From the NCBI GenBank assembly GCA_963695175.1, contig CAVOGG010000004.1, positions 186,001 through 250,000 on the forward strand: 64,000 bases of DNA, written 5' to 3'. Below, one piece after another: positions 38,890 to 50,483 of the stretch. The first letter of the stretch is position 1, and the number at the start of each line of letters is the position of its first letter. Under the pieces are notes generated by a model. That model worked only from the letters and a program-made list of their open reading frames with translations, was not told where the DNA came from and ran no database searches. The position numbers and the translations under genes are program-made. This DNA comes from Fodinibacter sp963695175. Lineage in GTDB: Bacteria; Actinomycetota; Actinomycetes; Actinomycetales; Dermatophilaceae.

Positions 38890-39096
38890 ATGGCTACTGG
38901 CACCGTGAAGTGGTTCAACGCCGACAAGGGCTTCGGCTTCATTGCCCCCGACGACGGCTCCGCCGACGTCTTCGCCCACTACTCGGCGATCAACTCGAAC
39001 GGCTACCGTTCGCTCGACGAGAACGCCAAGGTCGAGTACGAGACCCAGCAGGGCGCGAAGGGCCCGCAGGCGGCGAACATCACCGTCATCGGCTGA
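38890..39096 (+). CDS. Cold-shock protein (CspA family)
   Basis: 68 residues, a complete CSD fold: MATGTVKWFNADKGFGFI with RNP1 (KGFGFI) and RNP2 (VFAHYSAI) motifs that stack on single-stranded RNA. Members act as RNA chaperones, constitutively or on cold shock. Its leader is strongly structured and a terminator follows 35 bases downstream, so it is a single-gene transcript. Confidence 0.97.
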   Translation: MATGTVKWFNADKGFGFIAPDDGSADVFAHYSAINSNGYRSLDENAKVEYETQQGAKGPQAANITVIG

Positions 39097-39130
39097 CCCA
39101 AGCCTCCTTCTGCGCCGCGAGGCGCACCCC

Positions 39131-39164
39131 ACGACCGCCGTCCGGCTTGCCGGGCGGCGGTCGT
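39131..39164 (+). terminator. Strong hairpin terminator after the cold-shock gene
   Basis: A 15-bp stem ACGACCGCCGTCCGG (39131-39145)/CCGGGCGGCGGTCGT (39150-39164) with one G-U pair and a 4-base loop, followed by GCGTGT. It separates the csp transcript from pxpA. Confidence 0.8.
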
Positions 39165-39198
39165 GCGTGTCCACGGCCGCCGCACTAGCGTTCGTGCC

Positions 39199-39972
39199 AT
39201 GACCATGCGGATCGACCTCAACGCCGACCTCGGCGAGTCGTTCGGCACCTGGGTGCTCGGCGACGACGAGGCGATGCTCGATGTCGTCACCAGCGCCAAC
39301 GTCGCGTGCGGATTCCACGCCGGGGACGCGACCACGATCCGCCGCACGGTCGCCGCTGCCGCGGCGCGTGGGGTCGTCGTCGGCGCCCAGGTCGGCTACC
39401 GCGACCTGGCCGGGTTCGGCCGGCGCCGCATCGACATGGATGCCGCGGACCTCACCGCCGACGTGCTCTACCAGCTCGGCGCGCTCGAGGCGATGTGCCG
39501 CGTGGCCGGCACCCGGGTCTCCTACGTCAAGCCGCACGGGGCCCTGTACACGACGGCCGCGGTCGACGAGGTCCAGGCCAGGGCGGTCGTGGATGCCGTG
39601 GCCGCCTACGACCCCTCACTCCCCCTCCTCGGCCAACCGGGTTCGGTGCTCCTGCAGGTCGCGTCCTCGGCCGGGCTCCCGGTGGTGGCCGAGGCGTTCG
39701 CCGACCGCGGGTACGCCGCCGACGGCAGGCTCGTGCCTCGCTCGCACCCGCGGGCCCTGCTCCACGACCCGGCGGAGGTCGCCGAGCGGGTGCTCCGGAT
39801 CGCTTCCGAGGGAACGCTGTTGGCGGTCGACGGAACCCTCATCGCAGTGCCGGCGCGCTCGGTGTGCACCCACGGCGACACCCCGGGAGCGGTGGAGCTG
39901 GCCCGCGCGGTGCGGGCGAGGCTCGAGGCGGCCGGGGTCACCATCACCCCGTTCGTCCCCTCCGGGCCGTGA
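39199..39972 (+). CDS. pxpA: 5-oxoprolinase subunit A
   Basis: 257 residues from ATG 39199. RIDLNADLGESFG is the N-terminal signature of the LamB/YcsF family, followed by ANVACGFHAGD and VKPHGALYTTA. PxpA with PxpB and PxpC hydrolyses 5-oxoproline to glutamate with ATP, clearing a damage product of glutamine. The three genes are in order and overlap by 4 bases. Confidence 0.93.
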   Translation: MTMRIDLNADLGESFGTWVLGDDEAMLDVVTSANVACGFHAGDATTIRRTVAAAAARGVVVGAQVGYRDLAGFGRRRIDMDAADLTADVLYQLGALEAMCRVAGTRVSYVKPHGALYTTAAVDEVQARAVVDAVAAYDPSLPLLGQPGSVLLQVASSAGLPVVAEAFADRGYAADGRLVPRSHPRALLHDPAEVAERVLRIASEGTLLAVDGTLIAVPARSVCTHGDTPGAVELARAVRARLEAAGVTITPFVPSGP

Positions 39973-40670
39973 CGGCCGGCGAGCCCGCGGGCCTGCCGAT
40001 CGAGGTGCTGCCGGTCGGCGGTGAGGGCCTGCTCCTCGAGGTGGCCGACCTCGACGCGGTGCTTGCGCTCGACGGCGCCCTTCGCGCGGCCGGCGCGACC
40101 GGCGGCGAGCCCTGGCAGGACGTCACCGACGTGGTGCCCGCGGCGCGCACCGTGCTGCTGCTCACCCACGAGGGGAGCGACCTCGTGGCCCTGCGCGCGG
40201 CCGTGCTCGCGCTGGCCGACTCCGTGCGACCTGCGCGCGGTTCTGCGGGCGGACCAGCACCGGAAGCCGCACCCAACCCGCACGAGGTCGAGATCCCGGT
40301 GCGCTACGACGGCCCCGACCTCGACGACGTCGCCGGCCTCACCGGCCTGACCCCCACCGAGGTCGTCGCGGCGCACACCGGCACCCCGTGGCGGGTCGCC
40401 TTCGGCGGGTTCGCGCCGGGGTTCGCCTACCTCGTCGGCGGCGACCCCCGGCTGCGGGTGCCGCGTCGCGACCGCCCCCGCCCGTCGGTCCCGGCCGGAG
40501 CGGTCGGCCTGGCCGGCGAGTTCTCCGGGGTCTACCCGCGCTCCTCGCCCGGCGGCTGGCAGCTGCTCGGCACCACCGACGCCGTGCTGTGGGACGTCGA
40601 CCGCGACCCGCCCGCCCTGCTCGGCCCGGGCGCCACGGTGCGGTTCGTCGACGTCGGGTCGCCGACGTGA
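39969..40670 (+). CDS. pxpB: 5-oxoprolinase subunit B (KipI/AHS1 family)
   Basis: 233 residues from a GTG overlapping pxpA. The signature FGGFAPGFAYLVGG and SVPAGAVGLAGEFSGVYP are conserved in KipI/allophanate-hydrolase-subunit-1 proteins. It forms the PxpBC part of the kinase-like complex; earlier names reflect Bacillus KipI, a sporulation kinase inhibitor. GTGA overlap with pxpC. Confidence 0.92.
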   Translation: MTAGEPAGLPIEVLPVGGEGLLLEVADLDAVLALDGALRAAGATGGEPWQDVTDVVPAARTVLLLTHEGSDLVALRAAVLALADSVRPARGSAGGPAPEAAPNPHEVEIPVRYDGPDLDDVAGLTGLTPTEVVAAHTGTPWRVAFGGFAPGFAYLVGGDPRLRVPRRDRPRPSVPAGAVGLAGEFSGVYPRSSPGGWQLLGTTDAVLWDVDRDPPALLGPGATVRFVDVGSPT

Positions 40671-41549
40671 GCCCCGCGCTCGAAGTGCTCGCGACCGGGC
40701 CCCTGGTGCTCGTCGAGGACGCCGGCCGCCCCGGCCTGGCCGCCGTCGGGGTGGGTCACTCGGGCGCCGCCGACCGCACGGCCCACCGGCTCGGGGCCCG
40801 GCTCGTCGGCCACCCGCAGGACCGTGCAGCGCTCGAGGTGCTGCTCGGTGGCCTGGTCGTGCGGGCCCGGGGGCGGGTCACCGTGGCCGTCACCGGTGCC
40901 CCGGCTCCGGTGACCCTCGATGGACGCGTCGTGGCGCATGCCGCCCTCGTCGACGTGCCCGACGGCGCGACCCTCTCCCTCGGGATGCCGGTCACGGGCC
41001 TGCGCACGTACCTCACCGTGCGCGGCGGCATCGACGTTCCGCCGGTGCTCGGCTCTCGTTCGACCGACACGTTCTCGGGTCTCGGCCCCGCGCCTGTGCA
41101 GGTCGGCGACGTGCTGCCGGTGGGGGTGCCGGGGGCCGACTTCCCCACGGTCGACCACGCGGCCTACTCACCGGAGAACCCCGAGGGGGCGACCGTGCTC
41201 GAGGTGCTGTCCGGCCCACGCGCGCACTGGGTCGGCGGGTGGGCCACCGGTCTGGGCGGCCTGCTCGACGTGGACCGCCAGGTCTCCGGGGACAGTGACC
41301 GGGTCGGGCTGCGGCTCAGCGGCTCCCCGGTGCAGCGCGCGGCCCCCTGGCTCGACGTCGAGCTGCCGAGCGAGGGAGTGGTGCGCGGCGCGGTGCAGGT
41401 GCCACCGGGCGGCGAGCCGGTCGTCTTCCTCGCCGACCACCCGGTGACCGGCGGCTACCCCGTCGTCGGCGTGCTGACGGCATCCGCCTGCGACCGCGCG
41501 GCCCAGCTGCGCCCGGGCGAGACCGTGCGCCTCGTCCGGGCGGCATCCC

Positions 41550-41557
<8 letters not shown>
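40667..41557 (+). CDS. pxpC: 5-oxoprolinase subunit C (KipA/AHS2 family)
   Basis: 296 residues, GTG start. LVLVEDAGRPGLAAVGVGHS at the N-terminus, RTYLTVRGGIDVPPVLGSRS and LADHPVTGGYPVVG identify the KipA/AHS2 family. It completes the 5-oxoproline hydrolase. Its last eight bases overlap the end of the convergent molybdoenzyme gene. Confidence 0.93.
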
Positions 41558-43964
<2,407 letters not shown>

Positions 43965-44053
43965 GATCGCCACGCTGCCACCCACCGCGCGCGTCGTGCG
44001 GGTTGCGAACCTGTGAACCTCACCCGCTCCCGATGAGGCCTCGGTCAGGTAGG

Positions 44054-45667
44054 TCAGGACAGGGCGATGGCCTTGGCGGCTCGCTCGCCCGACTCGACGG
44101 CGCCGTTGAGGAAGCCGAAGAACTCCGTGCTGGTGTGCTCGCCCGCGAAGTGGATGCTGCCCTCGGGCGTCGACCCGGCGCCGAACACCCGCGTGTACTG
44201 GCCGGGGCGCTGGGCCGTGTAGGCCCCCCGGCTCCACGGGTTGGCGTGCCAGAAGTCGCGGTACGCGACCCCGGTGTACGCCGCCGTTGACCCCGGGAAG
44301 ATCGGCTCGACCTGGGCGAGGTAGGACTGCACCTGGGATGCCGCGGGCACGCCGAACGCCGGGCCGCTCCAGCCGACGCTCACCTGGCTCCCGCCGGGGA
44401 ACAGGTTGAGCACCCCGCCGGGCAGCGCCTGGTCGGCGGTGTCGTCCCAGCCGCACTGGAAGCCCTCGACGTTGGTGTAGACGGCGCCGCCATAGCCCTG
44501 CTCGACCCACGGCCGTCGCCGCATGCCGAGGTGCAGCTTGGCGTTGGCGCCGAGGCCGAGCTCGGCGACCGCCTGCCGGGTGACCGGGCGCAACCCCGCC
44601 TGGCTGAGGTCGACGTCGCGCAGGGTCGTGAACGGCAGCGCCAGCACGACGCGGCGGGCGGTGACCTCGAGCGTCGCGCCACCGGTCGCGAAGGCCAGCC
44701 GCACCCGTCCGTCGGCGAGTGCCCGCACGGCGGTGAGCCGGTGGCCGGTGCGCACCGTGCCCGCGGGGAGCTCCGCCACCATCCGGGTGACGAGCTGGTC
44801 GTTGCCGCCGTGCACGGAGAACTTCTCGTCGCCCCCGTTGATCGGGTTCAGGCTGTTCTGGCCGTTCCAGCCGAGCAGGTAGATGAAGTTGAGCGCTGAC
44901 TGCTGCGACGGGTCGAGTCCGTACTCGGCGACGGCGTTGCTCTGCATCAGCTTCGCGAACCTGCTCGAGAGCCCCCCGGGCACGTTCGCGTCGAGCCACT
45001 GGTCGACGGTCAGGTCGTCGAGGGCGCGCCCGGCGGGGGTCCACGAGTCGTAGGTCTGCGGGTACGGAGCCGCCTTGAGGGCGTTCTTGACCGCCAGCCA
45101 GACCTGCCCCCAGTCGCTGTTGGCCGCGTCGTAGGGGTAGTTCGCGCCGTCGATCCAGTACTTGTCGACCCAGCCCGCGTAGCTGCCGCCGTGCACGGTG
45201 TCGAGGGTGAGGCCCAGGCTGCGCGCGAGGTTGCGCACCGCGTTGTGGTCGGTGTTGATCAGGGCCCCGCCGTGTTCGACGACGTAGCCCGGGAAGTGGT
45301 CGCGCAGCGTCCAGCACCGGCCACCGAGCCTGGTCGAGCCCTCGTAGACCGTGCTGGCTATCCCCTTGACCTTCCACAGCCAGTGGGCGGCCCGCAGCCC
45401 GGCCAGGCCGGCGCCGACCACGATGACGTCGGGTTCGGCAGCCCGGGCGGGGGCGGGGCGCGACGCGGCCGCCGCCACCACCCCACCGGCAGCCAGCAGG
45501 CCTGCGGCGCGCACGGCATCCCGTCTCGAGATCTGGTGTCGCGCAGCGGCTTCCTGGGAGGTGCCGATGATGTCGGCGACCGGCGTGCCGGTGCGCTGCG
45601 ACTCCTCGTGCGCCGCCAGGGTGCGCCGGATCTGTGCGGTCAGCGGGGTGCGTCCTCGGCCTGTCAT
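44054..45667 (-). CDS. Tat-exported flavin amine oxidase (monoamine-oxidase family)
   Basis: 537 residues from ATG 45667 (ATG 45703 is an alternative). After ~55 residues comes a twin-arginine signal SRRDAVRAAGLLAAGGVVAA ending near ARAAEPD, so export through Tat is predicted. The FAD motif is VIVVGAGLAGLRAAHWLW, then RLGGRCWTLRD and GGALINTDHNAV, and the C-terminal FAD signature IHFAGEHTSTEFFG. It probably deaminates an amine with H2O2 production. It is divergent from a nitronate monooxygenase gene, sharing a promoter rich in palindromes. Confidence 0.88.
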   Translation of the reverse strand: MTGRGRTPLTAQIRRTLAAHEESQRTGTPVADIIGTSQEAAARHQISRRDAVRAAGLLAAGGVVAAAASRPAPARAAEPDVIVVGAGLAGLRAAHWLWKVKGIASTVYEGSTRLGGRCWTLRDHFPGYVVEHGGALINTDHNAVRNLARSLGLTLDTVHGGSYAGWVDKYWIDGANYPYDAANSDWGQVWLAVKNALKAAPYPQTYDSWTPAGRALDDLTVDQWLDANVPGGLSSRFAKLMQSNAVAEYGLDPSQQSALNFIYLLGWNGQNSLNPINGGDEKFSVHGGNDQLVTRMVAELPAGTVRTGHRLTAVRALADGRVRLAFATGGATLEVTARRVVLALPFTTLRDVDLSQAGLRPVTRQAVAELGLGANAKLHLGMRRRPWVEQGYGGAVYTNVEGFQCGWDDTADQALPGGVLNLFPGGSQVSVGWSGPAFGVPAASQVQSYLAQVEPIFPGSTAAYTGVAYRDFWHANPWSRGAYTAQRPGQYTRVFGAGSTPEGSIHFAGEHTSTEFFGFLNGAVESGERAAKAIALS

Positions 45668-45783
45668 CGTCAGAGTGTGGCGGCGCGCGCTGAGCGTGTC
45701 CATGACCCGCGTGGACACCGACGGCGGCTGACCCCACGAGCACGTGACCGAGCACTCACCCCGAGGACGTGACGCCCAACCAG

Positions 45784-45833
45784 AACCTACGCTACCGTAA
45801 CTTACGGTAGCGAAACTTACGCGACCGTAGGTT
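45784..45833. promoter_or_regulatory. Palindromic operator array between amine oxidase and nitronate monooxygenase
   Basis: The centre is a perfect palindrome with 10-bp arms, GCTACCGTAA (45791-45800) and TTACGGTAGC (45802-45811), one base apart. It is framed by AACCTACG (45784-45791) and CGTAGGTT (45826-45833), and AACTTACG occurs twice as a direct repeat. The half-site TTACG recurs in the palindrome before the TetR-DUF429 gene (47384-47396), so that protein may be the repressor. Confidence 0.6.
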
Positions 45834-45857
45834 CCTCTGACGACGAAGGTTCCACCC

Positions 45858-47333
45858 ATGGCCACTGTCCTGACCCAGCCCGCCCCCACCGCCCCCGGGG
45901 CCCCTCACCGCGCCCGCCCGGCGATCATCCAGGGCGGGATGGGCGTTGCCGTCTCGGGCTGGCGGCTGGCCCGCGAGGTCTCCCGCGCGGGACACCTCGG
46001 CGTCGTGTCGGGAACCGCCATGGATGCCGTGCTCGCCCGTCGCCTCCAGGACGGTGACGAGGGCGGCCACTACCGCCGCGCCCTGGCCCACTTCCCGAGC
46101 CCGGCCATGGCGCAGCGGGTGCTCGACACCTACTTCGTCGACGGCGGCCGTCGCGCGCGGACCCCGTACAAGCCCATGCCGAAGCTCACCCTCACCACCG
46201 CCCGGGCCGGCCAGGAGCTCGCCGTGGTCGGCAACTTCGCCGAGGTCTGGCTGGCTAAGGAGGGGCACGACGGTGTCGTCGGCATCAACTGCCTCGAGAA
46301 GATCCAGGTGGCCACTCCCACCGCCCTGCTCGGCGCGATGCTGGGCGGTGTCGACTACGTGCTGATGGGCGCCGGCATCCCGCGCGAGGTCCCCCAGCTG
46401 CTGCGCGCCCTCGCCGCCGGTGAGGTCGGCCGCATCCCGGTCGACGTGGCCGGCGGCACCGTGCAGCGGTTCGTCGAGGCGGACCCGCACGACCTGCTCG
46501 GTGCCGACCTGCCGCCGCTGACCCGTCCGGACTTCCTCGCCATCGTCTCGCTCGACCAGCTCGCCTCCTACCTGCACCGCGACCCGCAGATCTGCCCCGA
46601 CGGCTTCGTCGTCGAACGACCCCCGGCCGGCGGCCACTCGGCACCCCCGCGCGGGAAGATGCAGCTCGACGAGCACGGAGCTCCGGTCTACGGCGCCCGC
46701 GACGAGGCCGACCTCTCCAAGATGGCCGCTATCGGCCTGCCGTTCTGGATGGCCGGCGCGTACGGCACCCCCGAGCAGGTGGCCGCCGCCGTCGAGGCGG
46801 GTGCGGTTGGAGTGCAGGTCGGAACGCTGTTCGCGCTGTGTGCCGAGTCCGGCCTCACGGATGCCGCCCGCGACCTCGCGCTCGACCGGCTGCGCGCCGG
46901 TCATCTCACCGTGCGCAACGACCCGCGGGCCAGCCCGACCGGGTTCCCGTTCAAGGTCGTCTCGCTCGAGGGCACGGTCAGCCAGGCCGAGGTCTACGAG
47001 TCGCGCGAACGCCTGTGCGACCTGTCCTACCTGCGCCAGCCCTACGAGCGGGCGAACGGCACCGTGGGCTTCCGCTGCGCGGGCGAGCCGGTGCACATGT
47101 TCGTCAAGAAGGGCGGCGCGGCGCAGGACACCGAGGGCCGCAAGTGCCTGTGCAACGGGCTGACCGCCACCATCGGCCTGGGTCAGCACCGCAAGGGCGG
47201 CTACGACGAGGCACCGCTCGTCACGCTCGGCGAGGACCTCGCCGGCATGGAGGAGCTCGTCCGTCGTCACCCGCAGGGCTGGTCGGCCGGCCAGGCCGTG
47301 TCGTACCTCCTGGAGCGCCTCAGCCCGGCGTGA
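45858..47333 (+). CDS. Nitronate monooxygenase-family FMN protein (2-nitropropane dioxygenase fold)
   Basis: 491 residues from ATG 45858. IIQGGMGVAVSGWRLAREVS with GHLGVVSGTAMDAV, YVLMGAGIPREVP and VGVQVGTLFALCAESG are the FMN-barrel signatures of the NMO/2-NPD family. It is longer than class I NMOs (~330), with a C-terminal extension containing SYLRQPYERANGTVGF and a Cys-rich KCLCNGL. Substrates could be nitronates or toxic propionate-3-nitronate. Palindromic operators precede it and a TetR regulator follows. Confidence 0.88.
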   Translation: MATVLTQPAPTAPGAPHRARPAIIQGGMGVAVSGWRLAREVSRAGHLGVVSGTAMDAVLARRLQDGDEGGHYRRALAHFPSPAMAQRVLDTYFVDGGRRARTPYKPMPKLTLTTARAGQELAVVGNFAEVWLAKEGHDGVVGINCLEKIQVATPTALLGAMLGGVDYVLMGAGIPREVPQLLRALAAGEVGRIPVDVAGGTVQRFVEADPHDLLGADLPPLTRPDFLAIVSLDQLASYLHRDPQICPDGFVVERPPAGGHSAPPRGKMQLDEHGAPVYGARDEADLSKMAAIGLPFWMAGAYGTPEQVAAAVEAGAVGVQVGTLFALCAESGLTDAARDLALDRLRAGHLTVRNDPRASPTGFPFKVVSLEGTVSQAEVYESRERLCDLSYLRQPYERANGTVGFRCAGEPVHMFVKKGGAAQDTEGRKCLCNGLTATIGLGQHRKGGYDEAPLVTLGEDLAGMEELVRRHPQGWSAGQAVSYLLERLSPA

Positions 47334-47383
47334 CGACGCCTGTGCCGCGGACGTGACCGTGCTGAGGGGGCGGCCACGTTCGC

Positions 47384-47396
47384 CTTACGCCGTAAG
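47384..47396. promoter_or_regulatory. Palindrome before the TetR-DUF429 gene
   Basis: CTTACG-C-CGTAAG, a perfect 13-base palindrome 41 bases before the ATG at 47438. It contains the TTACG/CGTAA half-sites found in the array at 45784-45833 and may serve autoregulation of the TetR-DUF429 gene. Confidence 0.5.
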
Positions 47397-47437
47397 ATCT
47401 GGTGCACCCGACGACCTCGCCCCTCCCAGGAGCCCGG

Positions 47438-48820
47438 ATGCCGCCCGCCCGCCCCCCGCTGAGCCGCGCCCGCGTGGTCGCCGAGGCGATGGCCCTCGCC
47501 GACGACCAGGGCCTGGCGGCGCTGTCGATGCGGGGGTTGGCCGCCCGCCTGGGGGTCGAGGCGATGTCGCTCTACCACCACGTCGCGGGCAAGGAGGCCC
47601 TGCTCGACGCGATGGTCGACGCCGTGTTCGGCGAGCTGCACCTCCCGGCCGTGGGCGGCGACTGGCGGGCCGAGCTGCGAGAGCGGTCCGTCTCCGGGCG
47701 GTCCGTGCTGCTGCGGCATCGGTGGGCCGTTGGGGTGATGGAATCACGTCGCACCCCTGGCCCGGAGAACCTGCGCCACCACGATGCTGTGCTGGGTTGC
47801 CTTGCGGCGCAGGGCTTCTCGCTGACCGCTGCAGGTACAGCCTTCGCACTGCTCGACGCCCACCTCTACGGCTTCATGCAGCAGGAGGTCAACCCCGCGT
47901 TCGAGGGCGAGGCCCACTTCGCCGCCCTGGGTGTCGGGCTGCTCGGCCCGGAGGTGCGCGCGGCCTACCCCCACTTCACCGCCTTCGCCGAGGGCCGGGC
48001 CCTGCAGCCCGGCTACTCCTTCGGCAACGAGTTCGAGGTGACCCTCGACCTGGTGCTGGGCGCCCTGGCCGGGCTGCAGGCCGCGGAACCGGTCGTGACG
48101 GCATCCTCGAGGGCGATGGCGCCGATCGAGGTGACCGTACCGGTGCTGGGGGTCGACGGCTGCCCCGGCGGGTGGGTCGGAGCCGTGCTGGTGCCCGGCG
48201 CGCCCCGGCCCCGGGTGGTGGTGGCCCCGACCGTCGAGCTGCTGGTCGAGACCGTGCGCGCCGACCTCGACGTGCAGGTGGTGGGCATCGACATCCCGAT
48301 CGGCCTGCCGGACAGCTCGATCCGCCAGGCCGACGTCCTGGCACGCCGCGCCCTGCCCGGCCGGGCCAGCTCCGTCTTCACGACCCTGACCCGGCCCGCC
48401 TACCTCGCCGCCGACCGCAGCGCGGCGGATGCCGTGAACCGCGGCCTGAGCGGGCAGGGGGTCGGCGCCCAGGCGTTCGCCCTGCGGGCGAAGATCCTCG
48501 AGGTCGACGCCTGGCTGCGCAGCCGGCCGACGGTCGACGTCATCGAGGTGCACCCGGAGGTGTCCTTCGCGACGATGGCCGGCGCGCCACTGCCCGGAAA
48601 GCGCACTCCCGAGGGACAGCAGGCCCGGCTGGACGCGCTGGCCGTCGCGGGCATCGCCCGGCCCTCGGTGCTCAAGGGCAGCGGGTACGCCACCGACGAC
48701 GTGCTCGACGCCTGCGCCGTCGCGTGGTCGGCCCACCGCCGTGCGACGGGTGACGCGCGGTGGCTGCCCGACCCGCCCGAGGTGTTCTCGGACGGCATCC
48801 GGGCCGCCATCGTCGTCTGA
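47438..48820 (+). CDS. TetR-family regulator fused to a DUF429 domain
   Basis: 460 residues from ATG 47438, with AGGAG five bases upstream. Residues ~1-220 are a TetR-family protein: SRARVVAEAMALADDQGL, LAARLGVEAMSLYHHVAGKE (recognition helix), and a TetR_C-like ligand domain. After a short linker (~222-230) a DUF429 domain follows: VLGVDGCPGGWVGAVLV, VVGIDIPIGLPDS, VIEVHPEVSFATMAG, KGSGYATDDVLDACAVAW. DUF429 is a predicted RNase H-fold nuclease-like family. No stop or frameshift lies between them. Standalone TetR and DUF429 genes are usual, so this fusion is unusual. It probably regulates the upstream flavoenzyme genes. Confidence 0.88.
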   Translation: MPPARPPLSRARVVAEAMALADDQGLAALSMRGLAARLGVEAMSLYHHVAGKEALLDAMVDAVFGELHLPAVGGDWRAELRERSVSGRSVLLRHRWAVGVMESRRTPGPENLRHHDAVLGCLAAQGFSLTAAGTAFALLDAHLYGFMQQEVNPAFEGEAHFAALGVGLLGPEVRAAYPHFTAFAEGRALQPGYSFGNEFEVTLDLVLGALAGLQAAEPVVTASSRAMAPIEVTVPVLGVDGCPGGWVGAVLVPGAPRPRVVVAPTVELLVETVRADLDVQVVGIDIPIGLPDSSIRQADVLARRALPGRASSVFTTLTRPAYLAADRSAADAVNRGLSGQGVGAQAFALRAKILEVDAWLRSRPTVDVIEVHPEVSFATMAGAPLPGKRTPEGQQARLDALAVAGIARPSVLKGSGYATDDVLDACAVAWSAHRRATGDARWLPDPPEVFSDGIRAAIVV

Positions 48821-48897
48821 CGGCGGTGGCCTGACCGCCGTCAGACGCAGCACACCTCCGATGGTGCCCTGGGCGGCAGCAGTGAGAGGGTTGCAGG

Positions 48898-49323
48898 ATG
48901 ACAGCACGGGTGTCCCACACGACCATCGACTGCCGCGACGCGTACACGCTCTCCGAGTGGTGGAAGGGGGTGCTCGACTACGTCGACGTCGAGGGCGACC
49001 CCAACCTCGCGGGCCACGAGGAGTGCATGATCCTCAGCCGCGACGGCTCCCACAAGCTCCTCTTCATCGAGGTGCCGGAGGCGAAGTCGGGGAAGAACCG
49101 CATCCACCTCGACCTCGAGCCGGTCGAGGGTCGTCGCGACGACGAGCTCGCCCGCCTCCTGGAGCACGGAGCGGTCGAGGTGGCCGACCACCGCGGGCAG
49201 TACGGCCCCGGCACCGGGTGGGTGGTCCTGGCCGACCCCGAGGGCAACGAGTTCTGCATCCTGCGCAGCCTCGCCGAGCGCGAGGCGGCTCCCGGCTCGG
49301 AGACGTCGACCCCCGGCTCCTGA
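48898..49323 (+). CDS. VOC-superfamily glyoxalase-like protein
   Basis: 141 residues from ATG 48898. The pattern HTTIDCRDAYTLSEWWKGVL, HKLLFIEVPEAKSGKNRIHL and LADPEGNEFCILRS matches the actinobacterial glyoxalase/bleomycin-resistance-like group (Glyoxalase_6). It is probably a small metal-binding enzyme or sequestering protein of unknown substrate. Confidence 0.88.
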   Translation: MTARVSHTTIDCRDAYTLSEWWKGVLDYVDVEGDPNLAGHEECMILSRDGSHKLLFIEVPEAKSGKNRIHLDLEPVEGRRDDELARLLEHGAVEVADHRGQYGPGTGWVVLADPEGNEFCILRSLAEREAAPGSETSTPGS

Positions 49324-49441
49324 CGCCGTCAGCCACGACGGGCGCTCCCCCGCGCGGTACGGCTGCTGGAGCCGAACGCATACTGGGCACGGCATCCGCC
49401 GCACCACACCGCCCCGCACGCCACACCTGAGGAGACCCATC

Positions 49442-50353
49442 GTGAGCTGGACCCCCGACGAGATCGGTGACCTGTCCGGAACCACGGCGCTGGTCACCGG
49501 CGCGAACTCCGGCATCGGCCTGGTCGAGGCCCGCGAGCTCGCGCGGCACGGCGCCGATGTCGTTCTGGCCGTGCGCAACACGGATGCCGGTGAGGCGGCC
49601 GCAGAGCGGATCCGTGCCACTGGGGTTCCCGGAACCGTGCGGGTGGAGCACCTCGACCTCGCGTCCCAGGCGTCGGTGCACGCGCTGGCCGAACGGTTCG
49701 ACGGGCCGCTCGACCTGCTCGTCAACAACGCCGGGGTCATGACCCCACCCCGGTACCGCGCCACCAGCGACGGGTTCGAGCTGCAGTTCGGCACGAACCA
49801 TCTCGGGCACTTCGCGCTGACCGGGCTGCTCATGCCGCACCTGCTGGCCGCGCCGGCGCCGAGGGTCACCACGGTGTCCTCGATCGCCCACCACCGGGGC
49901 GACGGCGCCGTGCTCGAGGGCAACCCCGCGACCGGCTACGACACCCAGGTCGCCTACGGCCGCTCGAAGCTGGCCAACCTCCTCTTCGCGGCCGAGCTGC
50001 AGCGGCGCGCCACAGCATCCGGGTCACGGCTGACCTCGACGGCCGCCCACCCGGGGATCTCGGGCACCAACCTGATCGCGAGCCGCGACGGGATGGGCGC
50101 GACGCCGGTGATCGGGGCGCTCACCCAGTGGGTGGTCAGGGCGATCTTCCCCAACCCGGACAAGGGTGCCGAGGCGATCCTCTTCGCTGCGACGGATGCG
50201 GCCCCGGGCTCGTACTCAGGCCCGACCGGCTTCCGGGAGACCCGCGGTCCGGTCGGCGAGGCGAAGCTCAGCCCGTGGGCGCAGGACGAGACGCTGGCCG
50301 GGCTGCTCTGGGAACGCAGTGAAGAGCTCACCGGGGTGTCGGTCACTCCCTGA
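49442..50353 (+). CDS. Short-chain dehydrogenase/reductase (retinol-dehydrogenase-like)
   Basis: 303 residues from GTG, GGAG upstream. NAD(P) site ALVTGANSGIGLVEARELA, NNAGVMTPPRY, and the catalytic Y-x-x-x-K in VAYGRSKLANLLFA. Long substrate-loop SDRs like this act on alcohols or aldehydes; the substrate is unknown. Confidence 0.9.
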   Translation: MSWTPDEIGDLSGTTALVTGANSGIGLVEARELARHGADVVLAVRNTDAGEAAAERIRATGVPGTVRVEHLDLASQASVHALAERFDGPLDLLVNNAGVMTPPRYRATSDGFELQFGTNHLGHFALTGLLMPHLLAAPAPRVTTVSSIAHHRGDGAVLEGNPATGYDTQVAYGRSKLANLLFAAELQRRATASGSRLTSTAAHPGISGTNLIASRDGMGATPVIGALTQWVVRAIFPNPDKGAEAILFAATDAAPGSYSGPTGFRETRGPVGEAKLSPWAQDETLAGLLWERSEELTGVSVTP

Positions 50354-50483
50354 GGTCGCGCGAGCCGATCCGGCGGTCGATCGATCCGGCGGACGATGTC
50401 GAGACACCGGGGGCGGCTCCGTCCCTAGGGTGTCAGCATCGAGAGAACGGGCCCCCGAGCCCGTCGACCGGAAGGGGCCACCC

